From the NCBI GenBank assembly GCA_019359515.1, contig JAHHHC010000036.1, forward strand, positions 1 to 59,662: a stretch of 59,662 nucleotides of DNA, given 5' to 3'. Of the stretch, positions 41,637 to 50,894 are shown in pieces. A program made the translations under genes and the position numbers. Numbering within the stretch: position 1 is the stretch's first letter; each line of letters begins with the position of its first letter. Below the pieces are notes generated by a model. The model made no database searches. It had not been told where the DNA came from and saw only the letters and a list, made by a program, of their open reading frames with translations. Source of the DNA: Desmonostoc vinosum HA7617-LM4. Its GTDB lineage: Bacteria; Cyanobacteriota; Cyanobacteriia; Cyanobacteriales; Nostocaceae.

Positions 41637-42338
41637 ATGGATAAATTACACCTAGAGCAGTTGCTCAAAAGTATTCACGAAGATCTACTTCCTAGCTTAC
41701 AAATTGAGAGTGTCGTTCCCCATAATCCAGTAAAAGTACAATATCTCCCGGAACCTTGGAAACTTCTCGGTACAGGAAACTATGCCGCAGTATTTTATCA
41801 TCCCAACCACCCAAACCAGGTAGTGAAAATTTACGCACCTGGTCGTCCAGGCTTTGACGAGGAAGTGGAAGTTTATCGTCGCTTGGGTTCCCATCCTGCT
41901 TTTTCTGAATGTTACTATGCCCAAGAAGATTTCTTAGTCTTAAAGCGGTTATACGGAGTCACTCTCTACGAATGTATGCATCTGGGTTTACCTATCCCCC
42001 GACAGGTTATACAAGATATTGATGAAGCTCTAGATTATGCATGTAGTCGTGGCCTCTACCCTCACGATGTTCACGGTCGTAATGTGATGATGCATCAGGG
42101 TAGAGGCTTAGTCGTAGATATTTCAGACTTTCTCCATCAGGAAACCTGCTCAAAATGGAAAAACTTAAAAAAGGCCTACTACTGGTTATATCTACCTGTG
42201 TTGTGTCCACTCCGGCTGCGAGTACCTTACTTTTTGCTCGATATTGTTCGCAAGACCTATCGCTTTGGAACTTCACTAAAAGCTAGGTGCTTTCGCCTAA
42301 TCCACAGATTACGTCACTCTCAATCTCCCAAGGGCTAG
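41637..42338 (+). CDS. Small protein-kinase-like protein
   Basis: 233 residues with a compact kinase fold. A glycine-rich loop is LLGTGNYAAVFY (about 48), ATP lysine Lys64 is in QVVKIYAP, and the HRD-equivalent catalytic loop is HDVHGRN (His143-Asn149, Asp144 catalytic). The Mg-binding aspartate is Asp161 in VVDISDF (in place of DFG). All catalytic residues are therefore present, although it is shorter than Hanks-type kinases and resembles the RIO/lipopolysaccharide-kinase-like group. The C-terminal ~60 residues are basic and hydrophobic (LCPLRLRVPYFLL), perhaps membrane-associated. The substrate is unknown. Confidence 0.8.
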   Translation: MDKLHLEQLLKSIHEDLLPSLQIESVVPHNPVKVQYLPEPWKLLGTGNYAAVFYHPNHPNQVVKIYAPGRPGFDEEVEVYRRLGSHPAFSECYYAQEDFLVLKRLYGVTLYECMHLGLPIPRQVIQDIDEALDYACSRGLYPHDVHGRNVMMHQGRGLVVDISDFLHQETCSKWKNLKKAYYWLYLPVLCPLRLRVPYFLLDIVRKTYRFGTSLKARCFRLIHRLRHSQSPKG

Positions 42339-42433
42339 CTGAGATTGTTAAACCAGACAGATTAGTAAAAATACTTATAATTAATTGCCTCAATCTATAA
42401 GGTAAGATTTCTCTAAACTTATCATGAGGTTGT

Positions 42434-43063
42434 ATGAAAGAGATATTAAATAGAATTGAAGCGTGGTTTCAAGAGCATCTACCAGAAGTATTAGATAGCT
42501 TGAATTCTGGAGCAAATGCAAGCGAGATTGAGCTTTTAGAAAATCAAATACAAATTCAGCTACCATCAGCTTTTAAAGAATTGTACAGATGGCATAATGG
42601 TCAGAAGAGTGGGGCTTATCCTGGACTTTTTTACGGACTAGAATTTTTGTCTCTAGAAGAGGTTTTTAGAAATTGGCGATCGTGGGCGGAACTTGTTGAT
42701 GAAGGTATAAATCAGATTATTCTCGGCGAATCTCATGTGAGAGGAAAAATCAAAGAGATGTATGCCAATAAAAAGTGGATTCCCTTTGTTTATGATTGGG
42801 GAGGAAACCACTTAGGCATGGATCTTGATCCTGGAAAGCATGGCAAAGTAGGACAAATTATTAATTTTGGTAGAGACGAAGATAGTAAATTTGTTTTTGC
42901 TGATGATTTGCAAATGTTTCTCAATTGGTTTATAAATCAGTTGGAATCGGAAAACTATATTATCAGTACAGATGATGAAGGTAGACATAATTTTAGTACT
43001 AAAAACCCCGAAATGACGCATTTTATTGATTACTGGAAAGTTACTGTGAAAGGACATCTTTAA
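42434..43063 (+). CDS. SMI1/KNR4 family protein
   Basis: 209 residues covering one SMI1/KNR4 (SUKH-like) domain. Signature segments: GANASEIELLENQIQIQLPS near residue 23, ELYRWHNGQ, FYGLEFLSLEEV, and WIPFVYDWGGNHLGMDLDPG. Such domains are frequent immunity proteins in polymorphic toxin systems but also occur alone. No toxin gene is adjacent. The next gene starts within a few bases of the stop, so the two are probably cotranscribed. The start ATG at 42434 follows GAGGTTGT. Confidence 0.88.
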   Translation: MKEILNRIEAWFQEHLPEVLDSLNSGANASEIELLENQIQIQLPSAFKELYRWHNGQKSGAYPGLFYGLEFLSLEEVFRNWRSWAELVDEGINQIILGESHVRGKIKEMYANKKWIPFVYDWGGNHLGMDLDPGKHGKVGQIINFGRDEDSKFVFADDLQMFLNWFINQLESENYIISTDDEGRHNFSTKNPEMTHFIDYWKVTVKGHL

Positions 43064-43070
43064 CTTGTCT

Positions 43071-43535
43071 ATGAGAGTACGCACATATGAAATAAGAGAT
43101 ACCCAAGAGATTATCGAATTGTTCTATAACACTGTGCATGAGGTGAATATTCATGATTACACAAAAGAGCAAGTAGATGCTTGGGCACCAATCAATATGG
43201 ATTTTGGGGATTGGCAGCAACGCCTAGCAGATAAATTTACCTATGTAGCGGAGGAGGAAACTAAAATTGTTGGTTTTGGGCAATTAGAAGCCAATGGTCA
43301 TATTGATTGTTTTTATTGCCATCAAGATTTTCAAAGCAAAGGAATTGGTACAAAAATTTTAGAACAAATTGAATTAAAAGCTAGATTTTTAGGTATTAAC
43401 AAATTATTTGTAGAAGCCAGTATTACAGCTAAGCCTTTCTTTGAAAACAAGGGATTTATTATTGTTATCAAGCAAGAAGTAGAACGTAGAGGTCAAAAGT
43501 TTACAAATTTTGTCATGGAAAAAATTATTGTTTAA
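43071..43535 (+). CDS. GNAT family N-acetyltransferase
   Basis: 154 residues from ATG 43071 (MRVRTYEIRDTQEIIELFY); an in-frame TTG at 43065 is closer to the AAGGA ribosome binding site and is an alternative start. The acetyl-CoA motif A is CHQDFQSKGIGTKILEQIE (the Q-x-x-G-I/V-G core), followed by INKLFVEASITAKPFFENKGF (motif B). Fold and length are typical. It begins eight bases or less after the SMI1/KNR4 stop. The substrate is unknown; small-molecule or ribosomal acetylation is equally possible. Confidence 0.9.
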   Translation: MRVRTYEIRDTQEIIELFYNTVHEVNIHDYTKEQVDAWAPINMDFGDWQQRLADKFTYVAEEETKIVGFGQLEANGHIDCFYCHQDFQSKGIGTKILEQIELKARFLGINKLFVEASITAKPFFENKGFIIVIKQEVERRGQKFTNFVMEKIIV

Positions 43536-43663
43536 TCATGAATCAAGAAAATTAACCCCTAGAACACAGTCAAGAACTTCCTGGAGGCTATGCCCAAAGT
43601 AAATGGATTTAACACGCGATCGCGCGCGGGTTGTCTTGCAGTATCTACAGGCCTGAAGGTATG

Positions 43664-43700
43664 AACCACCCAAACCTCAACGAAGTAGGTTTGGGTGGTT
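43664..43700. terminator. Hairpin between convergent GNAT and epimerase genes
   Basis: A perfect 14-bp stem (AACCACCCAAACCT/AGGTTTGGGTGGTT) with a 9-base loop lies between the convergent genes and touches the epimerase stop codon. T-runs are short on both sides, so termination is likely but not certain. Confidence 0.6.
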
Positions 43701-44662
43701 TATAACATTTCTAATAATCCCTCTTGCCGCGAAATAATTGGTGTGTAGCCTAGTTCGCGTCGTGCTTTGGTATCATCTACCGTGACTTCAGACCCAATCA
43801 TAGACAAAGCTGTGCGAGTAATAGAAGGTGAACCTTTAAATTTAAATAACTTCCAAGCACTTTCTAAAAACCATGCTAACGTCCACACTAACCAACGCGG
43901 TATGCTGCGTGTACCTGGTTCTACTCCTTGAGTGCGTGCTAACTCTGTAATAAAGCTTCGGAACTCTATAGGTAAACCATCACTAATAAAGTAAATTTCA
44001 CCTCCCCTACCTCGTTCTGCTGCAAGAATAAGTCCTTCACACAAGTTTTTTACGTGGCAGGTAGAAGTTAGATAGTGACCTCCAGAAATCCAAGTAAATT
44101 CTCCATTACGCATAGTTTTAATAAAACGTGGTAACAGCGTAGTATCTCCTTTACCCCAAACAAAACGCGGACGAACCACCACTGTTGTGAGAGTTTCTGA
44201 GTTTGCTTCAATAACCTTTGTTTCTGCTATTGCTTTAGTCAAAGGGTAAAAACCGTTAGGCTTTGCTGGACGAATTCGGGTTTCATTAGCATTTATGATT
44301 GCTTCTCCTCCTGTCAATACAGCTTCAGTACTTACGTAAATCAAACGTGATATACCTGTTTTTTTGGCAGCAGCAATGACTTGTTCTGTTCCACCAACAT
44401 TAACTTCTTGAAAATCTTTTAAAACTCCCCAATCATCTACCTTTGCAGCCGCATGAAATACAATTTTACATCCTTCCATCCCAGAGTTGAGCGCTTTTTT
44501 ATCATTAATATCTCCAAAGATTGGAACCGCGCCATAGGACTTAAGTATGTCAATTTCATCCTCCCATTTGACGAGTGCCCGTACTTGAACCCCTCGCTGT
44601 ACAAGAGTCATTATCAGGTGACGACCAACAAACCCCGAACCACCAGTTACAAACACATGCAT
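43700..44662 (-). CDS. NAD(P)-dependent epimerase / 3-beta-HSD family protein
   Basis: A 320-residue extended short-chain dehydrogenase/reductase. The Rossmann motif VTGGSGFVGRHLI lies at the N-terminus, followed by VFHAAAKVDDW and a catalytic YxxxK (FYPLTKAIAE, about 147). A downstream RPRFVWGKGDTTLLPRF segment is typical of the 3-beta-hydroxysteroid dehydrogenase/isomerase branch. Cyanobacterial members act on sterol-like, terpenoid or sugar-nucleotide substrates that cannot be told from sequence alone. The start ATG at 44662 is at the Rossmann strand and leaves no leader. Confidence 0.88.
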   Translation of the reverse strand: MHVFVTGGSGFVGRHLIMTLVQRGVQVRALVKWEDEIDILKSYGAVPIFGDINDKKALNSGMEGCKIVFHAAAKVDDWGVLKDFQEVNVGGTEQVIAAAKKTGISRLIYVSTEAVLTGGEAIINANETRIRPAKPNGFYPLTKAIAETKVIEANSETLTTVVVRPRFVWGKGDTTLLPRFIKTMRNGEFTWISGGHYLTSTCHVKNLCEGLILAAERGRGGEIYFISDGLPIEFRSFITELARTQGVEPGTRSIPRWLVWTLAWFLESAWKLFKFKGSPSITRTALSMIGSEVTVDDTKARRELGYTPIISRQEGLLEML

Positions 44663-45610
44663 TTGTTTGTCTCCTTACTTTTGTATATTTACTGCTTAAA
44701 ACTTATGTCAAATAACCACACCACTTGAACGCAAAAAAATAGAACGTGCTTTTTTAACTCAAGAAAACACGCATAATATTTCTAGATTTTTCACTTAGTT
44801 TGAGTGAAGTAGCAATAGTACCTCAAATAGAGATTAATTCCTCAAAACTTCTGAGTGAAAGGAAGTATGAAATAATCTATCCCCGATGATTTGAGCGGGT
44901 TTTATTTTTTGATTCCTCCGGTATCTTAGCACTTGTAACTGGAATATTAAAAAGCATATATACTCTCTAAAAGCTAGAAATTAGAGCCAGTATTGATATA
45001 AATAATCTGATTCATGTCTTTACTATAGAAGCTTTAAAAATAATTGGAATCAAACTTTAGTTATAATATTTATTAAAATCAAAAATAAAATCTCAATTAA
45101 GCAAATTATGTTTAACTTAGTCAAATATGAACAATACAAAAAGATATTTAAAAACAAACCAAACTCATATTTAAGCATTTGATTCCCAGAAAATACTTAA
45201 ATATTCATAATGACACACCATACTATTTATACCCAAATTGGTGGTTAATTTTTTACGCTTGACTGGTTTTTTCCAGCGAACTTCGTAGTTTCGCAAACTA
45301 TTATATTTTGTGAAAATTATCAGCAACTTTTCGCGATCGCTAGGATTATAGTATCTCGATTTGGTTGTTAGTAACGTGGCATAACTAAATTTGTGCATTA
45401 TATTTATGGTTAAGAGGGAGAATACAGAGCAACCACGAACCCTTTTTATTGCATTATTTTAGCTGTGTCAGTCCACTACCAAACTCTACAGAGAATTTGT
45501 CAGAGTAGCCGCTAGCCTGCGGCAAGACGTTTATGTTTGCTGAGACTACCCTGAAGACAGCTAATATAAATGATGCCCCTCTTAAACACAATCGCATTTA
45601 ATTTAAGATT
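44663..45610. other. 948-base AT-rich intergenic region
   Basis: No convincing gene. A 75-residue minus-strand frame (45171-45398) has no recognisable domain and is probably chance. The region near 44881 (CCCCGATG..GAGCGGGTTTTATTTTTT) could be a weak terminator-like stretch. The upstream parts must include the promoters of both divergent genes. Confidence 0.4.
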
Positions 45611-47704
45611 ATGCCCGACTCTGAAAAGCGTCTAACCTACCCACCTAGCCGTCAAAGTGAGCAAATCAATAACTACCACGGTACTCTAGTTGCAGACCCC
45701 TATAATTGGTTAGAAAATCCAGACTCGCAAGAAACAAAGATTTGGATTGAGGAACAAAATCAAGTTACTTTTAGCTATCTAGACGAAATTTCTGTTAGAG
45801 AAAAAATTCAACAGCGTCTGACAAAACTTTGGGATTATGAAAAATATGGCATCCCATTTAAAGAGGGTGAATCTCTACAAGACGGTTCTAACGAACGCTA
45901 TTTTTATTTTAAAAATGACGGGCTGCAAAATCAAAGCGTTCTCTACACTTTAAAAACCCTTGACGCTGAACCTAAAGTTTTACTTGATCCCAACCAACTT
46001 TCAGAAGATGGTACTGTTGCGCTTTCAGGATTATCCATCAGCGAGGACGGTAAACTTTTAGCATATGGTTTATCTACCTCTGGTTCCGATTGGCAAGAGT
46101 GGAAAGTGCGCGATATTGAAACTGGTGCAGACTTAGAAGACCACTTGAATTGGATTAAATTTTCTGGTGCATCATGGACACACGATCATCAAGGCTTTTT
46201 TTACAGTCGTTACGATGAGCCAAATGAGAAAACCAAATTAGAAGAGGTTAATTATTATCAAAAACTCTATTATCACAAATTGGATACACCCCAATCAGAA
46301 GACATACTAATTTACCATCGTCCTGACCAAAAGGAATGGGGGTTTAGTGGTGAGGTAACTGAAGATGGACGCTACTTGATAATTTCAGTTTGGCTAGGAA
46401 CTGATTCTAAAAATTTAGTTTTCTACAAAGATTTGACTAATCCTAATGCCGAAGTTGTAGAACTAATTAATCAATTTGAAGCAGGTTATGGCTTTATTGA
46501 GCATGATGATAATGTCTTTTATTTTCGCACAGATTTAGATGCGCCACGCGGTAGATTAATTGCGATTGATACTCAAAAACCCCATAAAGAAAATTGGCGT
46601 GAAATTATTCCTCAATCGGAAGCAACTTTAGAAAGCGTCAATATACTAAATAACCAATTTGTTGCTGATTATCTCCAAGATGCCCACACAAAAATTAAAG
46701 TTTTTGACTTCAATGGGATATTTGTGCAGGAGGTAGAATTACCCGGTCTTGGTTCAGCAGGTGGCTTTAATGGCAAGCGTACTGATACTGAAACTTTCTA
46801 TAGTTTCAGTAGCTTTACTACACCGGGAACTATTTATCGCTACAACATGGTGACAGGAAAAAGCGAACTTTTTCGTGAACCAAAAGTAGATTTTAATTCT
46901 GGTGATTATGAGACTAAACAAGTCTTTTATCAAAGCAAAGATGGTACTCAAGTGCCCATGTTTATTACATATAAAAAGAGCATTAAATTAGATGGAAATA
47001 ACCCTACTTTACTTTCTGGTTACGGTGGTTTTAATATTTCGATGACGCCAGTTTTTTCTGTCAGTCGCTTGGTATGGATGGAGATGGGTGGTGTCTACGC
47101 TATGCCTAATATCCGCGGTGGTGGGGAGTATGGCGAAGAATGGCATCAAGCTGGCATGAAAGAGAAAAAGCAGAATGTTTTTGATGATTTTATAGCTGCT
47201 GCGGAGTGGCTAATTGCCAATGGTTACGCAAAACCTGCCAAACTAGCGATCGCAGGTGGTAGCAATGGAGGTTTACTAGTAGGTGCTTGCATCACTCAGC
47301 GTCCTGATTTATTCGGTGCAGCCTTACCAGCAGTAGGTGTGATGGATATGTTGCAGTTCCACAAATTTACCATCGGCTGGGCTTGGACTTCTGAATATGG
47401 TTCCCCAGATCATCCAGAGGAGTTCAAAACGCTTTATGCCTATTCACCACTACACAATCTCAAACCAGGAACAGCTTATCCTGCAACCTTAATTACCACA
47501 GCCGATCACGACGATCGCGTCGTCCCTGCCCATAGTTTCAAATTTGCCGCCGCTTTGCAAGCTGCTCATGCAGGAGATGCACCAGTTTTAATTAGAATTG
47601 AAACTAAAGCCGGACATGGTGCAGGTAAACCCACAGCTAAAATTATCGAAGAAGCCGCAGATATGTGGGCTTTTTTGGTACGTACCTTAGATGTGAAAGT
47701 TTAG
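45611..47704 (+). CDS. Prolyl oligopeptidase (S9A)
   Basis: A serine peptidase that cleaves short peptides after proline. 697 residues, the usual length. The N-terminal seven-bladed beta-propeller (about 70-410) gates access. The C-terminal alpha/beta hydrolase carries Ser551 in AIAGGSNGGLLVG, the catalytic Asp in TTADHDDRVVPAHS (about 632-635) and His669 in KAGHGAG. Also seen are GPxPTLLSGYGGFNI-like oxyanion strands (NPTLLSGYGGFNISMTP) and PNIRGGGEYGEEWHQAG. No signal peptide is seen, so it is cytosolic or periplasmic by non-classical means. It is monocistronic. Confidence 0.96.
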   Translation: MPDSEKRLTYPPSRQSEQINNYHGTLVADPYNWLENPDSQETKIWIEEQNQVTFSYLDEISVREKIQQRLTKLWDYEKYGIPFKEGESLQDGSNERYFYFKNDGLQNQSVLYTLKTLDAEPKVLLDPNQLSEDGTVALSGLSISEDGKLLAYGLSTSGSDWQEWKVRDIETGADLEDHLNWIKFSGASWTHDHQGFFYSRYDEPNEKTKLEEVNYYQKLYYHKLDTPQSEDILIYHRPDQKEWGFSGEVTEDGRYLIISVWLGTDSKNLVFYKDLTNPNAEVVELINQFEAGYGFIEHDDNVFYFRTDLDAPRGRLIAIDTQKPHKENWREIIPQSEATLESVNILNNQFVADYLQDAHTKIKVFDFNGIFVQEVELPGLGSAGGFNGKRTDTETFYSFSSFTTPGTIYRYNMVTGKSELFREPKVDFNSGDYETKQVFYQSKDGTQVPMFITYKKSIKLDGNNPTLLSGYGGFNISMTPVFSVSRLVWMEMGGVYAMPNIRGGGEYGEEWHQAGMKEKKQNVFDDFIAAAEWLIANGYAKPAKLAIAGGSNGGLLVGACITQRPDLFGAALPAVGVMDMLQFHKFTIGWAWTSEYGSPDHPEEFKTLYAYSPLHNLKPGTAYPATLITTADHDDRVVPAHSFKFAAALQAAHAGDAPVLIRIETKAGHGAGKPTAKIIEEAADMWAFLVRTLDVKV

Positions 47705-47708
47705 ATTA

Positions 47709-47858
47709 ACAAGTTCCGTGGGTTTAAGTCCCCCGGTTTTATAACCGGCAAGTTTTGTGTTGGGGTCAAATCCCCATTACAAAACTTAATTACGCGCTTC
47801 GCAGCGGTAGCGAGTCCGCGAGCGTCATTACGAATTACGAATTACGAATTACGAATTA
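47709..47858. repeat. Dispersed composite repeat, compact copy
   Basis: Matches the blocks at 20187-20604 in order (AGTTCCGTGGGTTTAAGTCC, CAAGTTTTGTGTTGG, CCCCATTACAAAACTTAATT, GCGCTTCG..AGCGGTAGCG) but without the internal extra DNA. It also holds a CCGGTTTTATAACCGG hairpin. It ends in four tandem ATTACGA heptamers (47827-47858). Confidence 0.75.
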
Positions 47859-47926
47859 TTTAATGCGCTTAATAGGCGAAAATGCAATTAATCGCTTGGC
47901 GCTGAACCAGAAATAATGGTAGCACT

Positions 47927-48676
47927 ATGACCTCAGCAAGCAACCCAGCCACCGACCTCGAACTCACTCCTTTCCCAGACCATACGCAGCTACCAGAGTC
48001 TGATGGCACTTTCGTGAAAAACTTTCAGGAACATCCCCAAAGCATTCTCATTACAGACTCGATTCAACCGATACTGCAAAAACGTCATCTTGATGGTCAA
48101 TATTGCATAGGTCAAGATAGCGGTATTTACTGGCGGATGACTGACCCTCCAGAAAAAGGTGCAGAAGCACCAGATTGGTTTTATGTACCGAATGTACCGC
48201 CTTTGCTTGATGGACAAACACGCAGGTCTTATGTACTGTGGCGAGAATTTATTGCCCCCTTAATTGCCTTGGAGTTTGTCTCTGGTGATGGTAGTGAGGA
48301 AAGAGACAAAACTCCTTGGACAGGTAAATTTTGGATTTATGAGCAGGTAATTCATCCAGCTTTTTATGGCATTTATGAAGTAAAAAAAGCCAGCGTTGAA
48401 GTTTATCACCTGATTGATGGACAGTATCAGTTATTAGCAGTAAATGAACGTGGGCATTATCCTATAGATCCTTTAGGCGTTGAGCTAGGTATATGGTCAG
48501 GAGTTTATCAGAATATAGAATTACCATGGCTGCGTTGGTGGGATTTGCAAGGTAATTTGTTGTTGACTGGTGAAGAAAGAGCCGAACAAGAACGTCAACG
48601 AGCTGAAATCGAACGCCAACGAGCCGATCGCCTGGCTGAACAATTGCGATCGCTCGGCTTTGAACCAGAAGCTTAG
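47927..48676 (+). CDS. Uma2 family (DUF820) nuclease-like protein, copy 1
   Basis: 249 residues. A PD-(D/E)xK-type fold: PEKGAEAPDWFYVPNVPP supplies the aspartate (APDWF), ALEFVSGDGSEERDK the glutamate, and IYEVKKASVEVY the lysine-containing strand. The C-terminus is a charged coiled coil (ERAEQERQRAEIERQRADR). Uma2/DUF820 proteins are highly expanded in cyanobacteria and their role is largely unknown; restriction-endonuclease ancestry is inferred from the fold. A paralogue lies 257 bases downstream. This copy has one extra seven-residue coiled-coil repeat relative to the second. Confidence 0.88.
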   Translation: MTSASNPATDLELTPFPDHTQLPESDGTFVKNFQEHPQSILITDSIQPILQKRHLDGQYCIGQDSGIYWRMTDPPEKGAEAPDWFYVPNVPPLLDGQTRRSYVLWREFIAPLIALEFVSGDGSEERDKTPWTGKFWIYEQVIHPAFYGIYEVKKASVEVYHLIDGQYQLLAVNERGHYPIDPLGVELGIWSGVYQNIELPWLRWWDLQGNLLLTGEERAEQERQRAEIERQRADRLAEQLRSLGFEPEA

Positions 48677-48933
48677 GTCTTTGGTTAAAAGGTGCAAACG
48701 TTTTAAGCTAATCGTCATTCAAATTACATCTGGGCGTCTCCGTGTCCCCGCGTCCCCGCGTCTTTCTAGCGGTTTGAACCATGCAAATTAAAAGCGCAAC
48801 AGCTTAAACAAGAAAGACTTAAATAGCTTCTTATAACTAATGCAATCGCTTAATCCCGCCTCTATTGCTAAACTAAAAAACAACCCTTCGACTCCGCTCA
48901 GGGGACACCCTTACCCAAAGCAAAGGTAGCCTT

Positions 48934-49662
48934 ATGACCTCTGCAACCAACCCACCGACCGATCTCGAACTCACTCCTTTCCCAGACCATACGCAGCTAC
49001 CAGACTCCAATGGCACATTTGTGAAGAATTGGCAAGAACATCCTCAAAGCATCTTATTGACTGACTCAATTACACCCGTCCTCAAGCAATTACATCCCAA
49101 TGGTCAATATTGTATTGGTCAAGACTTGGGTATTTATTGGCGCTTAACCGATCCCCCAGAAAAAGGAGCAGAAGCACCAGATTGGTTTTTTGTACCGAAT
49201 GTACCGCCTTTATTGAATGGACAAACGCGGAGGTCTTATGTATATTGGCGAGAATATATTGCCCCGTCGATTGTCTTAGAATTTGTTTCTGGGGATGGTA
49301 GTGAAGAACGAGACAAAACACCTTGGACAGGTAAATTTTGGATTTATGAGCAGGTTATTCGTCCTGCCTTCTACGGTATCTATGAAGTTAAAAAAGCTAG
49401 TGTAGAAGTCTATGAATTGGTTGGTGGAAAATATCAGTTATTAGCAGCAAACGAGCGCGGACATTATCAGATCGCACCTATGGAAGTGGAGTTAGGCATT
49501 TGGCAGGGAGAATATCAAAATGTGGAATTACCCTGGCTACGGTGGTGGGATTTGCAAGGTAATTTATTGTTGACTGGTGATGAAAGAGCCGAGCAAGAAC
49601 GCCAACGAGCCGATCGCCTGGCTGAACAATTGCGATCGCTCGGCGTTGAACCAGAAGCCTGA
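48934..49662 (+). CDS. Uma2 family (DUF820) nuclease-like protein, copy 2
   Basis: 242 residues, closely similar to the preceding gene along its length; the N-termini are near-identical (LELTPFPDHTQLP in both). All three putative metal-site segments are kept: APDWFFVPN, LEFVSGDGSEERDK and YEVKKASVEVYEL. A coiled-coil tail ERAEQERQRADRLAEQLR follows. It looks like a tandem duplication that is kept intact. The gene is convergent with the Bax1-like gene, only 17 bases from it. Confidence 0.88.
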   Translation: MTSATNPPTDLELTPFPDHTQLPDSNGTFVKNWQEHPQSILLTDSITPVLKQLHPNGQYCIGQDLGIYWRLTDPPEKGAEAPDWFFVPNVPPLLNGQTRRSYVYWREYIAPSIVLEFVSGDGSEERDKTPWTGKFWIYEQVIRPAFYGIYEVKKASVEVYELVGGKYQLLAANERGHYQIAPMEVELGIWQGEYQNVELPWLRWWDLQGNLLLTGDERAEQERQRADRLAEQLRSLGVEPEA

Positions 49663-49679
49663 TATTACTGATCCATTTT

Positions 49680-50894
49680 TTATTCCATTACTGCTAAAAC
49701 AGATTTGGGCAGTAACTTATCCTTAAACCAAACAATTTTTGCCGGGACATTATTTAATTTGACTCCCGCTTTTTCCAAATTCAACCGTTCGGAAATTGCC
49801 AAAATTAAGTTTTCACATCCAGCACGTCGCACTTGAGAAAATTTCTTTTGTAAATATTCTGGCCGCCAATAACCGACAATTTCTAATAAAAAGCTACGTC
49901 CATCAGGATGCACCAAACGAAAATCGGGAATCATCACACTACCAGGAATAGGGATTAAATCTACCTCTCGCTCTAGCATCCAGCCACTTTTTAATGAATC
50001 CCACTTATCAGCGAATGATGCTTCCAGCATACTATCGTAAGGCTTGCCTTTGGGGTAATGTGACACTAAACCACATTCAGAATTGAGAGTAAAACGTCCA
50101 GTTTTCCAAGTATTTGTATAGAAATCACGAGTTTGTAAAACAGATGAAAGACTCCATTTTGTCACGTGAAGTAAGGCAGGAATGAGTTTAGCTATTGCCA
50201 AACCATAACGCGTACTCGGACTAAATAAACTCGTCGGCCCATCAATTGTAATTGTAAATCCGTGATCGGCATCGCCCTCAACATAAGCCATTAATTGAAA
50301 TAACTTCAGATAGCGAAATAACAGCTTATATTCTCCTGGAACATTGCGATGAGCATTCAACACAAGTTGACTAGCTTTATAAAAGATACCTTGAACTTGA
50401 GACAAGTTATAGCGATGCAATAAATCTGTAGATGTGGGCGCATCAAAAACTGTTAAAATTTTATTCTCGCTTAAATCAGCATATAATCCATCACGAACTT
50501 GTTCTGATAAAACTTCGCGCTCAAGTTCTTGACTTAACTCATCAGCAATTTTTTCTAAAGTAACTTGTGTTGATTCACGACTAGCAACCGATTTTGCAGC
50601 CAAAGAAAACACTCGTTCTCTCAACATTTGCGGTTCTAGCGGACTGACAACCTCAAAAGTACAAAAACTACTTTTAAGAATATAGGCTAATCCCCGCTTC
50701 ACTCGATAATCTGTCGCATCTCCTTCAAAATCAGTTAATTGACGCTCAAGCATACCCTGAGTTTTACTAACAGCTGCTTGAAAATAATTAATCAACTCAA
50801 TTGCCAACTCCGAAGTTTTATCATCAATTTTCAGTCTCTTCGGAATGATCTCCTCCCCATTTTGGCGATGCATCAGTAACTCTGTCGGCAACAT
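49680..50894 (-). CDS. DUF790 / Bax1-like nuclease
   Basis: 404 residues starting MLPTELLMHRQNGEEIIPKRL, the canonical DUF790 opening. The C-terminal part is a PD-(D/E)xK nuclease: Glu291 (LEASFADKWDS), Asp324 (MIPDFRLVHPDG), Glu338 (LEIVGYW) and Lys350/351 (QKKF). In Archaea, Bax1 is the nuclease partner of the XPB helicase, and the pair performs a nucleotide-excision-repair-like cut. Its start lies 71 bases inside the upstream helicase gene in another frame, so translation is probably coupled. The family is known mainly in Archaea and some bacteria; the repair role here is inferred. Confidence 0.85.
   Translation of the reverse strand: MLPTELLMHRQNGEEIIPKRLKIDDKTSELAIELINYFQAAVSKTQGMLERQLTDFEGDATDYRVKRGLAYILKSSFCTFEVVSPLEPQMLRERVFSLAAKSVASRESTQVTLEKIADELSQELEREVLSEQVRDGLYADLSENKILTVFDAPTSTDLLHRYNLSQVQGIFYKASQLVLNAHRNVPGEYKLLFRYLKLFQLMAYVEGDADHGFTITIDGPTSLFSPSTRYGLAIAKLIPALLHVTKWSLSSVLQTRDFYTNTWKTGRFTLNSECGLVSHYPKGKPYDSMLEASFADKWDSLKSGWMLEREVDLIPIPGSVMIPDFRLVHPDGRSFLLEIVGYWRPEYLQKKFSQVRRAGCENLILAISERLNLEKAGVKLNNVPAKIVWFKDKLLPKSVLAVME

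Noticed and set aside
45171-45398. 75-residue minus-strand frame
   Set aside because: AT-rich region, no motif, no ribosome binding site or neighbour support.
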